From contig NZ_JAUKFY010000002.1 in NCBI RefSeq assembly GCF_030489605.1, positions 310,001-374,000 of the forward strand: a stretch of DNA of 64,000 bases. Reading direction: 5' to 3'. Made by a program: the position numbers and the translations under genes. The DNA comes from Brevibacillus laterosporus (lineage in GTDB: Bacteria; Bacillota; Bacilli; Brevibacillales; Brevibacillaceae). The notes beneath the pieces were generated by a model. It was not told the origin of the DNA. It did not search any database and worked only from the letters and a program-made list of their open reading frames with translations. This document shows, piece after piece, positions 36,725 through 45,200 of the stretch (positions are counted from its first letter, which is position 1; every line of letters starts with the position of its first letter).

Positions 36725-37432
36725 ATGAGAGTAGTGCATATATTGGCAATATTCACATCTGTATCACTATTATTAGTAGGCTGTTCTACATCGAAACAAG
36801 CCGACAAGGAAATCAACATCCAAATATCAGAAGCGAAACAAGAAGTGGCGGCAGAAAGGGAAAGCATAAGCAAAACAGAAGTAGGAAACTCAACTGATTC
36901 AGGGGCAAAAAGTAAAGCAGCTACAGACAAATCTGCTGATAAATCTACAGAACCCCTCGATTTGACCAAGAGCAAACTGCTCCTCGATATAAAAGAGCAA
37001 GCGGAAAAAGGTAAGCTGAAAGGTATCACGACTTCAATAGGAACCGCTTACAATGAGATAGAAAAAGTCTATGGCAAGCCTAAAATTACGAATGTTGAAT
37101 GCTGGACGTATAGTTATGACCATCCTAAGACCACTGCCAATTTCTTTTTTGACCATGATTCCTGCGGAGAAGAATTAAATCAAGTAAAGCCAACTACTAA
37201 GCTTAACCGAATAACGGTCGAACCAACCTATTACAATGTTCAGCTTACAGAACATGATATTCGACAAGGTTTAGGCGAACCAACGAATGCTTATGATAAT
37301 GAAGCCTATGATGGCTATGAGATGTATTATAATGTAGGAAAATATCAGATTTTTATCCGGGTAGATACCGATTCTTCAGACCGAAAAGTAAGTTCTATTT
37401 CGGTTAGAACTCCTCTTGTTTTTGAAAAGTAA
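36725..37432 (+). CDS. DUF4309-type lipoprotein
   Basis: A 235-residue lipoprotein. The signal peptide ends in lipobox LVGC (Cys near residue 20), then a Lys/Ser/Thr-rich tether to about residue 80. The C-terminal domain holds two repeats of the form seen in DUF4309 proteins such as B. subtilis YjgB: GTAYNEIEKVYGKPKIT and LTEHDIRQGLGEPTNAY, each followed by strand-rich text, with a Cys pair (VECW, DSCGEE). AGAAGGAGG precedes the ATG. It is probably anchored outside the membrane; YjgB-type proteins are found in biofilm matrix or cell envelope. Function unknown; single-gene unit. Confidence 0.82.
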   Translation: MRVVHILAIFTSVSLLLVGCSTSKQADKEINIQISEAKQEVAAERESISKTEVGNSTDSGAKSKAATDKSADKSTEPLDLTKSKLLLDIKEQAEKGKLKGITTSIGTAYNEIEKVYGKPKITNVECWTYSYDHPKTTANFFFDHDSCGEELNQVKPTTKLNRITVEPTYYNVQLTEHDIRQGLGEPTNAYDNEAYDGYEMYYNVGKYQIFIRVDTDSSDRKVSSISVRTPLVFEK

Positions 37433-37445
37433 AAATTTGGGCTAA

Positions 37446-37482
37446 AAGCTGGGTGGTATAGTAGAATAACCCAGCTTGTTAT
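37446..37482 (+). terminator. hairpin after DUF4309 gene
   Basis: AAGCTGGGT (37446-37454) pairs with ACCCAGCTT (37469-37477); the following tail GTTATTTT is only moderately T-rich. Confidence 0.65.
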
Positions 37483-37712
37483 TTTGAGTTATGAAAAATG
37501 TAGCTTTAAAAATATGGATTCGCTACAGTAGCAACTCTTTATAGATGTGAATTAAAAAATACAATTTCCTCTAGCCCACACATATGAATACAATATGTCA
37601 TAGGTTCTTTTGTTCAAGCTTCCTAAAAAGTTTACTTCAAAAACAACATTCCTCTTTTAGATTAAGTAATAAGGAAAAGATAAAGACTTAGTTTTTTTTA
37701 TGTTCATAGATT

Positions 37713-37882
37713 TTTTATGGGCAGATGCCGATCTCTTTTTTATCTGCCCTGACCAGATCATTTTTTTATGGGCCAAAAATCTGTGGATAACCTACCCATA
37801 AAAATTGTATCAGCCTTTTGTTATAGAACTCGGATGTTGCCCATAGGATTTTAATGGGCTACCCATAAAATATTGTTTATGG
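37713..37882. repeat. iteron-like TTTTATGGG/CCCATAAAA cluster with a DnaA box; candidate origin or operator
   Basis: Within 170 bases, the 9-mer TTTTATGGG occurs in direct form at 37713-37721 and 37764-37772 and inverted (CCCATAAAA) at 37795-37803 and 37862-37870. Variants lie at 37840 (CCCATAGGA), 37853 (AATGGG) and 37876 (TTTATGG). A perfect DnaA box is present as TGTGGATAA (37782-37790). The cluster lies 26-195 bases past the stop of the replication-initiator-like gene. The rest of the 37433-37907 gap shows only the hairpin above. Confidence 0.7.
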
Positions 37883-37907
37883 AAAGAAACAAAGGTTCAG
37901 AGAAGCT

Positions 37908-38915
37908 TTATTCGTTTTCATCTAGACAGGCCATAAAAGTTATTTGTTCAAATTCAAAAAAATGGGATGCATCGTGGAGAGCCTCCATAATTAATTCCCG
38001 ATAACGACTGGATAACCAATCCCGATGAAATGCGTTTTTTGCGTAGATCATAAGTTCTTTTTCTTTTGAAATACAAAAAGTGTCGACATACCAGGTTTTA
38101 AATGAATTAAGAGTCAGCCGTTGCCGGATATAAGCCAGCACGCTAATCCACAGTTGTTCATCTGCTATGCTCCTTTGATCCATAATAGCTGTAATTCTTC
38201 TTTTAGCATATAAGATACGTTCAGCAGGTGAAAGGTCAATCGGGATCCTACCCAGCTTACCTTTCTCGCGTAATTTCTCGAAATCATTGGTGTAATCGTA
38301 ACTTTCTGCAAGCTCAATATGCGTAACCTCCATGACCTGTTCAATGTATCGATCATGCATGGATTGAAAGGGCTTGGACAGATTTTCAACTAGCTCTCGG
38401 CTTAAAATAGGAATCGTACGTCTTACCTTATAGATAATTCCACAATCATTATTATTCTCCTCGGGATTTTGCAACCAAAATCGAAAGATAAAGCCATGCT
38501 GTTCAAGAATATCCATATATTTATTTAAAGTAGTGGTTGTTATCCTCATTTTAACGGCGATCGTAGGTAAATCAGGAAAGCAGAAGTCCTTGTCTCCATA
38601 GCAATATCTAGTCAGGTGAATAAAAAGAGAAGTGGCTGTTGCTCCCATAACAGCACCCCAGAAGTCCAAAAAATAATTACTAATCGTGGTAAATCCCTTG
38701 TTATCTATTGGTAGATTTACCCCCAATTTTTCTAGTCGAAGAGTCTGAAAATCTTGATAGGTGTAATAGACCCGTTGTAAAACCTCCTGATCATAGGTTT
38801 GTTCAACAGGCTTTCCTTTAACGACTCTTATCCGTGATACAGGCTTTTTAATGCCTGTTTTTTCAATTCGATAATAGGTTAATTGCTTTAGATCGAGGTG
38901 TTTCTTTTTTTTCAT
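37908..38915 (-). CDS. replication-initiator-like protein: winged helix plus DnaA domain I-like C-terminus
   Basis: A 335-residue basic protein; AAAGGAT precedes the ATG. Residues about 75-140 look like a winged helix-turn-helix of the plasmid-initiator or DnaD kind (FPDLPTIAVKMRITTTTLNKY). The last 80 residues resemble the N-terminal domain I of DnaA: LWISVLAYIRQRLTLNSFKTWY followed by NAFHRDWLSSRYRELI, the pattern that in DnaA contacts DnaB helicase and partner proteins. No AAA+ ATPase or DnaA domain IV is present, so it is not DnaA itself. Together with the repeats and DnaA box beyond its 3' end, this suggests a theta-type initiator from a plasmid or phage. It faces away from the tail genes. 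Whether it still works is unknown. Confidence 0.72.
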   Translation of the reverse strand: MKKKKHLDLKQLTYYRIEKTGIKKPVSRIRVVKGKPVEQTYDQEVLQRVYYTYQDFQTLRLEKLGVNLPIDNKGFTTISNYFLDFWGAVMGATATSLFIHLTRYCYGDKDFCFPDLPTIAVKMRITTTTLNKYMDILEQHGFIFRFWLQNPEENNNDCGIIYKVRRTIPILSRELVENLSKPFQSMHDRYIEQVMEVTHIELAESYDYTNDFEKLREKGKLGRIPIDLSPAERILYAKRRITAIMDQRSIADEQLWISVLAYIRQRLTLNSFKTWYVDTFCISKEKELMIYAKNAFHRDWLSSRYRELIMEALHDASHFFEFEQITFMACLDENE

Positions 38916-39031
38916 AGAAGAAATCCTTTCTATAGAAAAGAAGTAGCAGTCTTATGGACGGGAAACTGACTGAGTTTGTGTTCCATCAAAATGTATAGCT
39001 TCTAATGATATCTCTTATAGATAAAGAAGGC

Positions 39032-39070
39032 CCCTCTCTTTCAATGTAACAAGAGAGGGTTTTGTATTTC
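39032..39070 (+). terminator. intrinsic terminator upstream of tail locus
   Basis: CCCTCTCTT (39032-39040) pairs perfectly with AAGAGAGGG (39051-39059), then TTTTGTATTT. It could stop outside transcription from entering the + strand locus, or act as an attenuator. Confidence 0.75.
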
Positions 39071-39145
39071 ATGAGCAACTGTCTGTTGTAAATATAGCAA
39101 TGGAGTGGACAGCTTATGTATGTGAACACACATTGTTAACCATGC

Positions 39146-39433
39146 TTGCCGCTCACTTATATTGAAATGGAAAACATCTTTGCGAATAGGGAGATGATCC
39201 TATTGTTAGACAACCTTTGTAAACAAATTACGTCCAGCTTCGGTGGTGATACCTATTTCATGGGACTGGCTTTCCGATTCAAAAAAGGTATAGTGATGAC
39301 GGATCTATACGTAAACAGTCAACAAACAGCAGAATATACAATAGAGTTTGTTAGTTTTATCGAGCATGAACCGCCAGTATATGTAAAAAGTAAAGAAGAG
39401 CTTTATAGAGTGATTCAAGAGTTTGCTATGTAG
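39146..39433 (+). CDS. small hypothetical protein
   Basis: An open frame of up to 95 residues; ATG 39167 (88 residues) is a more natural start than TTG 39146, but neither has a clear ribosome site. The text MENIFANREMILLLDNLCKQI with a later FVSFIEHEPPVYVKSKEELYRVIQEF looks like a small alpha/beta protein. No family is recognised. It lies between the initiator-like gene and the tail genes and runs in the tail direction. It may be an element-encoded regulator, but nothing shows that. Confidence 0.5.
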   Translation: MPLTYIEMENIFANREMILLLDNLCKQITSSFGGDTYFMGLAFRFKKGIVMTDLYVNSQQTAEYTIEFVSFIEHEPPVYVKSKEELYRVIQEFAM

Positions 39434-39624
39434 CCTTTTCGATTGTAAATGTTGCACCTTGCTTTTATAGTAGTGGTTCTATCCTAAGGAAAGGTTGCGA
39501 AACGTTTCATTTTTATTTTCAAGAGCCACAAGAAATAGAAATAGGAATACTTCAGATGAGTGGACAATTGAAAGCAGAGCTATAAATGAAAGATAGAAGA
39601 ATTGGTTGATTGCTAGTAGATTGG

Positions 39625-39894
39625 ATGGATACAATGCAAAAATTAGAGAGATGTGTACAATGTGGTTTCCGCTATGTAACGGAAAAGGCAAAACAAAATT
39701 ATTTTGCGCAAGGATTTACAGGAGAGCCGCAGACCTGCTTGCATTGTCTGGGAGAGAAAACAGGAAAAGTAATGAATGCTCATGGAAATCTTGTATTTCC
39801 ACATGAAGTCGAGTCATCTAATAAACAACTGTATATTCCTAAAACGGTGATTGAAGGCTGTCGGCCTTGCATGAAGAGAAGAGGGCTTCTGTAA
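39625..39894 (+). CDS. small putative zinc-binding protein with three CxxC pairs
   Basis: ATG 39625 gives 89 residues; TTG 39610 would give 94. Three CxxC pairs are visible: CVQC near the start, CLHC in the middle and CRPC near the end. This spacing suggests one or two zinc ribbons. No strong ribosome site is seen. Function is not recognised; small zinc-ribbon proteins of phages are often transcription or nuclease factors, but that is only a family-level thought. Confidence 0.55.
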   Translation: MDTMQKLERCVQCGFRYVTEKAKQNYFAQGFTGEPQTCLHCLGEKTGKVMNAHGNLVFPHEVESSNKQLYIPKTVIEGCRPCMKRRGLL

Positions 39895-40157
39895 AAATGC
39901 TTCTTGGAACATATTGTCTTGGATAGGAGCTTAAATGAGCAACACTGTCATTTTATTTTAGATGGTAGAAAAGAGAAACAGAAAAAAGCTCTTTTCAATA
40001 CGCAGGTTAGTTAAAGCCTATACTGCTTTTACTTATATTGTGATACGAACCATGAAAAAGATGATGGGTGCCAGTAGTATCTTGTGTTTCGAATCTATAC
40101 AGGAAGCACGAATTACTATAACCATTGTTTTGAGATGACTAGAGGAGGGTTTTATAC

Positions 40158-41216
40158 ATGGGTACAACGAAGAATAAAAAAATGCTAATTAAGGGTGCAG
40201 GTAAATTTATGGCAAAACTGCCTAATTGTGATGAATTAATCACAATTGGTACGTTGAACAACATGCGCTTAGATATTCAGCTTGACATGCAGGATATTGA
40301 AGGCGGAGACTCTAGCGTTGCTCTGGATACCCTTTTACGAAAAAAGACGATTGATATCACGGCAGAAGATGCAAAATTTGACTTGAACCTTGTCCGCCTG
40401 GCCCTTGGCTCAAAATTACGAGAAGGTGTTAGTGGTGCCACCTATAAAATGGTGACGGAAGCGGTACAGGTTCCTTCTTCTGCTCCTTATCAGGGTACGC
40501 TTTCTGAAGGATCCGTATCAACTCCTGCTCATAAAGCGTATGAGAGCACGATTAACGGAACAGACGTAACCTCTAAAGTAACGCTTGCAGGTAAAACCGT
40601 TACGTTTGATGATGCTCTTGCAGGTAAAACCGTGGTTATCTTGTATCCAGTTGCTCTTAGTGGAGTATCGTACGATGAGGATGGCTTTGTTTGGGTATTA
40701 GAAGAGAAGAATACCGTAAAAGAAACAGGCGGCAAATTCGAAGTCGATCTTGTTTTCGGAGCTGCCCTGCATAAAGATCCTCAAATTTCTGTTCGTACCC
40801 TAAAAGGCAACAAGCTTTTAAAGAAAACGACAAACGCTACTCCAAAAGAAAATGAGTACACAGTAAATGGCGGAACGCTATCTTTTCATTCTTCCTTAAA
40901 AGACGTGGATATTTACGTAAACTACAAACGTAATGAAGTTGTAGACGTGTTGGATATTAGTACAAAGGATATGCCTCTTACAGTCCATGTCATTCATGAT
41001 GGTCAATTTGAACAAAAAGACGGCTCTATCCAAGGCTATCAAACGGAACTGTACTTGTGCCGAGTAAAATCAAACTTTACGGTGGATGCACAACGTCAAC
41101 AGGCTTCTACACATAGCGTAACCTTAACCGTTATTGATCCTGATCGTGTAGATGGAAAGCTTGGAACAATCAAACGATATGAAGCGCAAAGTGCAAATGC
41201 CAAAAATCTTTGCTAG
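40158..41216 (+). CDS. probable phage tail tube (major tail) protein with added Ig-like segment
   Basis: A 352-residue protein with a strong ribosome site (AGAGGAGGG). The N-terminal 85 residues follow the tail-tube pattern: GAGKFMAKLPNCDELITIG, LDIQLDMQDIEGGDSSVALDT, then KKTIDITAEDAKFDLNLVRLALG. A strand-rich insertion at about 110-165 reads like an Ig-like surface domain. The C-terminal part (YQTELYLCRVKSNFTVDAQRQQASTHSVTLTVIDPD) returns to tube-like strands. It directly precedes the assembly-chaperone genes and tape measure, exactly where siphovirus major tail proteins lie. No sheath gene follows, so a non-contractile tube is likely. Called from gene order and pattern; no search was run. 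Confidence 0.72.
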   Translation: MGTTKNKKMLIKGAGKFMAKLPNCDELITIGTLNNMRLDIQLDMQDIEGGDSSVALDTLLRKKTIDITAEDAKFDLNLVRLALGSKLREGVSGATYKMVTEAVQVPSSAPYQGTLSEGSVSTPAHKAYESTINGTDVTSKVTLAGKTVTFDDALAGKTVVILYPVALSGVSYDEDGFVWVLEEKNTVKETGGKFEVDLVFGAALHKDPQISVRTLKGNKLLKKTTNATPKENEYTVNGGTLSFHSSLKDVDIYVNYKRNEVVDVLDISTKDMPLTVHVIHDGQFEQKDGSIQGYQTELYLCRVKSNFTVDAQRQQASTHSVTLTVIDPDRVDGKLGTIKRYEAQSANAKNLC

Positions 41217-41221
41217 GTAGG

Positions 41222-41246
41222 GACCCCTCTAGAAGGGGTTCTTTCC
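41222..41246 (+). terminator. weak hairpin after tail tube gene
   Basis: GACCCCT and AGGGGTTC form a short stem around CTAGA, followed by CTTTCC. It may reduce read-through after the highly expressed tube gene. Confidence 0.5.
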
Positions 41247-41329
41247 ATAATCATGTTCGAAATTACTATGAAGTACTTAGAATGACAGCATAGGTAGCTA
41301 TCTGGTTACCCCCGCCATTTAGCTTACCT

Positions 41330-41866
41330 ATGTCTAACTGTAAATGGGGGAAAACACATGTGGGGGTGCCACGTTTGAGTAATCGAAATTTCGCAATTCC
41401 GAAGCATCAGGAAGATACATCGAAGCAAGAGGAGGCTATTCAACAAGAGCTAGCCAGTCAGGTTGAAAATCAACAAGCGGTTTCAGCTACGGAGGAAACA
41501 CCAGCTAAGGTATTGAGCCAAGAAGAGGCGTCCATTCGTGAAAAAGTATTTTTTGAAGAGGATGAAAAGGTTCGGCTGCGTGATGGCAAAACGTACTCAA
41601 TTCCTCCTCTAGGTATCAGGGATGCCCGAAAATTGATGAAATTGTTAAATACGATTGATTCAGGAATTATTATTGCCAACTTAATTCCAGAGTCAGAGTT
41701 AGACGATGATCGTTATGAGGAATTATTAAGTGTGCTTCTAATGGCGTTTAAACCCTACTATAAGCACGTGGATACAGATTACTTAGCTGATTATGTAGAC
41801 CTAGAAACTGCCAAGAAAATTATTGATGCAATGATCGGATTAAATGGATTAAAAAAGTCAATGTAA
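41330..41866 (+). CDS. tail assembly chaperone, short form (gpG-like)
   Basis: Up to 178 residues; TTG 41375 with GGGGGTG eight bases upstream is a likely true start (LSNRNFAIPKHQ), and GTG 41366 is another. After an acidic, Gln-rich lead the conserved core is RLRDGKTYSIPPLGIRDARKLMKLLNTID, the familiar 'xRDGKxYxIPPL' start of siphovirus tail chaperones. It sits between the tube and the tape-measure gene, as lambda G does. Near its 3' end the heptamer A AAA AAG at 41851-41857 allows -1 frameshifting to make the long form. The protein would hold the tape measure in solution during tail assembly and not be in the final particle. Confidence 0.8.
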   Translation: MSNCKWGKTHVGVPRLSNRNFAIPKHQEDTSKQEEAIQQELASQVENQQAVSATEETPAKVLSQEEASIREKVFFEEDEKVRLRDGKTYSIPPLGIRDARKLMKLLNTIDSGIIIANLIPESELDDDRYEELLSVLLMAFKPYYKHVDTDYLADYVDLETAKKIIDAMIGLNGLKKSM

Positions 41867-42201
41867 CCACTGAGGAGGAAGATGAGGAGTATAAGGCACG
41901 AGCTCCCATCAATTGGGCTGATATTTTCTTTAAACTAGCTCATTATTGTCATCTGGATAAATATCAGGTTTGGCAACTGACATTGCCTCAGTTGGGTTTT
42001 TATTTAGAGCAATGCAATGAACATATCGAATTCACTGTGAAGGTTTCAACCATGTCCTTTGGAAGCCTGTTTGGCGGAAGACTATCTTCCAAGGAGCAAT
42101 CACATGGAGAGACCAAGACTAGACTAGATGGAACTTACCTGGATGGCTATAAAGTAGCAGATGAATCAGATATGGAATGGCTTGCCAACGTTTTGGGTTA
42201 A
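41330..42201 (+). CDS. tail assembly chaperone, frameshifted long form (gpGT-like)
   Basis: The downstream frame is open from 41827 to 42201 and has no good start of its own before TTG 41983. Shifting -1 at A AAA AAG (41851-41857) joins NGLKK to VNVTTEEEDEEYKARAPINW and on through WADIFFKLAHYCHLDKYQVWQLT to the stop at 42199-42201. The extension is about 115 residues and ends DMEWLANVLG. This copies the lambda G/GT layout, where a few percent of ribosomes shift and the T extension binds the tube protein. The shift is inferred from the slippery site and intact second frame; it was not measured. Confidence 0.78.
41851..41857 (+). promoter_or_regulatory. -1 programmed ribosomal frameshift slippery site
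   Basis: In the chaperone frame the codons read TTA AAA AAG, so the heptamer is A AAA AAG, the best-known bacterial -1 site (as in dnaX). The zero frame stops seven bases later at TAA 41864-41866. The purine-rich GAGGAGGAAG just after could act as an internal Shine-Dalgarno stimulator, although these normally lie upstream. Confidence 0.78.
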
Positions 42202-42206
42202 TACAT

Positions 42207-42250
42207 ACTCCTGCTCTGCTCCTGAATGGAGGGGCAGGAGTTTTATTTTA
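42207..42250 (+). terminator. hairpin between chaperone and tape-measure genes
   Basis: ACTCCTGC (42207-42214) pairs with GCAGGAGT (42234-42241), with an inner CTCC/GGAG pair, followed by TTTATTTTA. Partial termination here would set tape-measure levels below tube levels. Confidence 0.7.
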
Positions 42251-42266
42251 TAAGGCAGGTGAGACG

Positions 42267-45200
42267 ATGAATAATGAAATGAGAGCAAGCTTTGCCACTG
42301 AGCTGCGCACTTCCATTCAAAGGTCCATTCAATACAGCAAGGAGCTGGAGCGACTAGACTCTCGATTTGGCAATTTGGCTGCTCGGATCAATACGGCACA
42401 CAATTCCCTACGTTCTTTTCATCGAGAAGTAAATAGAGACATGGGAAGAAAGCTGCACCAACAAATGAATCAGGGGGATAGCTCCATGCCTGCAAGCAAG
42501 AATATGGGACAGAGGGCTGGAACACTCACTCAGCGAATGCCAGAATTACAATCCCAGATGCAAAGAGTCTCTGATGAGGTGCGAGGAAAAGTAAAACGAG
42601 GTATTCAGCTTGAAATGCAGAAGTTAGCAGACAGCATTGAAACATTAGATATTAAATCGAGTCCTAGGCTAAAAAAACACCTCATAAGTCAAATCAATTT
42701 GATCAACGAAAAGCTAATTCAAAAGATTAAGGAACAATTCGATCTCCAAGTGGACCATATATTGCAAGAATTTGGGCAAAGTGCGGGGCGCATACAGAGA
42801 CATAACCGCACCTTGCCGCCGTTTCTCGCTTCTCCTGTCATGTTACGTTCATTAGATCATGGTACTGCAGACACGGGTATAACAGCATCAGGAAAGAAGG
42901 CCAGTGCTTCTCCAGCTTCAACCGAGGCGGCTCCTGCTGCTAGTGTAGTGACAGCTATCAATGCTCAAAACGCTGCTATTGCCTCTATTCGCAATAACTT
43001 AGCGGTAAGCGGAGCTAAAGACCCTTCCTCACTTCTCTACCAAGCTATTGATATTTTTAATAATATTCAGCAGGAAGAGATCAAGCTATACCGCAGTCTC
43101 TCGCTGTTAAAAGATTATCGAGTTGATCCTAATAACGCTCAAAGCTCGGTTGATCAGGGAAAAGTAGCGAGTGCAATTGAAGGGATTAAAGGCTTTGTTC
43201 GTCAACAAACTTCTTTTTATGGTCTTTCCTTTAAGCAGCTTTTTGAAGTAGCCTCTATAGGTGGTAAAACACTTGCGGAACCAGCGGAGATCAAAAAGCT
43301 AGTACAACAGGTAGCACAGATCAAAATAATTGACCCATCTACTGATATGAAAGCGGTAGCTAACGGTTTGCTGGCTACGAAAGATAAGCTGAGCCTATCC
43401 ATGCAAGAAATGGATGATAAGATTATTCGTTCTATTGCTGCTGTCACTCAAATGGGAACGGCAAACAGTGAACAAATTTTGCAAATGATTAATAAATCTG
43501 GCAATACTTTTCAATCAAAAACAGACGCGGATATGCTCGTAGGGCTTTCTGCCGCCTCCATTCAAACAAATACAAATCTCGGAATCTATGAAAAAATCCT
43601 GAAACGCTTTGAAACTGACAAAGGAAGAGATAAAGCGAAAGAGCTTGGTCTCAAAACAGAAGAGATGGACCCAGCAACTGGTGGGATGAAAAACAGAAGT
43701 GCAGAGTCCATGTATAAGGATTTTGCGGATATGCTTTCTTCCTTACGTAACAGTGCTGAACGAGATAAGCTGATCGATTCCTTCTTTGGTACCAAAGAAG
43801 GAGGGAAAGGGGGCGCCAGTCAGGAAGCCTTATTAGCTAAAACACATGCAGAGCTTATTACGAAGATGAAAGGCTTTGATCAGTCTAAATTTGAGGAAAT
43901 GCTTCAACAGTCCTTGCAAAATCCTTCAGTGAATATGAATCGAGTTAATACAAGCTTAGAAGTAGCCTTGGACGCATTAGTCACTGAACTGACTCCATCC
44001 ATTAATAAGGTATCTTATATGCTGATGAATATGGCAGATGGAGTTTCAAGGAATATTCAGCTTTTTGCTGGTTTAGCAGATGTACTGTCTAACGCATTGC
44101 TTGGTCTTACCCTAATGAAAGGCATCAAGTGGGGCTGGCAAAAATCAGGAATTCCTGAACACTGGGAAAAGCAAAGAGAGCGCACTGCTTATGTCGACCG
44201 TATGAAAGGGATGGTGTCAGACCCTGCAGTAACGAGCATGATTGGGAATGATTTAAAAGGAAATCATAAGAAATTACGCCAGCAGGCAGCGGATTTTCAG
44301 GGAAATGAAATCTTTTTAAAACGAATGCAAGAGTTTAATTCCATGAGTAAAGCTCAGCACGAGCATTTTAAAAAATATGTAGCCAGCTCTGGACATAAGG
44401 TAAATGATTTTCCTACTTTTTTTGCAATGATGGAGGAATCAAAAAGCTGGAAGGAAAAAGGGAAGGTTTCCTATCAAGAAAGATTTAATCGGAATCGGAC
44501 TTATGCTAATCGGTTGAAAACGAATCCTGATTCCAATCATCTCGTTCAGCCTGCATTTTTGAATACTCTGCTAGCAAGTACAACGGATCGGACTTCCTTT
44601 GTGCAAAAAATGGCTTCCAATACAGAATTTAAAAATGTTGCTTCACGCATGGGTGCCATGAGTCAAACTGAATTTGAGGGTTTTGAGAAGCATCTGAAGG
44701 AATTGCGAAGGAATGGTTCTCCAGCGATCAATAGCATTACGAGTCTGCAACAAGCTTTAGATAGTTATCAGAATTCGTTAAGGCAAAGTTCGGCAGTTAC
44801 GCGCAACGCTTCTTCCACCTATCTAGAGCTATCTCATGCGATGCGCAGTATGAATGAGCAAGTTAATCGAAACAAAGTAGGAGACAAGTTTAAGAGCTTC
44901 CTAAGTGAAACATCGGATCTTGCTAGGGGAGCAGGGGGAGCCATCGGTGGGTTAACAGCTAACATTTTCAAGATGGGGGCACAGCTTGTAGCCATGCTAG
45001 CCTTGGCCCAAGCTGCCAAGACAGTAGCCGTGAATTTGACGACCACAGAAGATCAGCGTCAATTAATGAGTGCGGAAAAAGAAGAGAAAGACATGGTAGG
45101 TGTGGCGAACACATTAAGAGTGGCGGGAGATAATGGAGTTTTAAGTTTACCTAACATTGGGAATACTCTTTATCTCATGTACGGGACTTTTATGAATGGT

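Noticed and set aside
37908-38915. Second chromosomal DnaA
   Set aside because: Only a domain I-like segment is present; the AAA+ ATPase and DNA-binding domain IV are absent.
42177-42266. Upstream start of the tape-measure gene at ATG 42177
   Set aside because: It overlaps the chaperone frame and a hairpin; ATG 42267 has a proper ribosome site.
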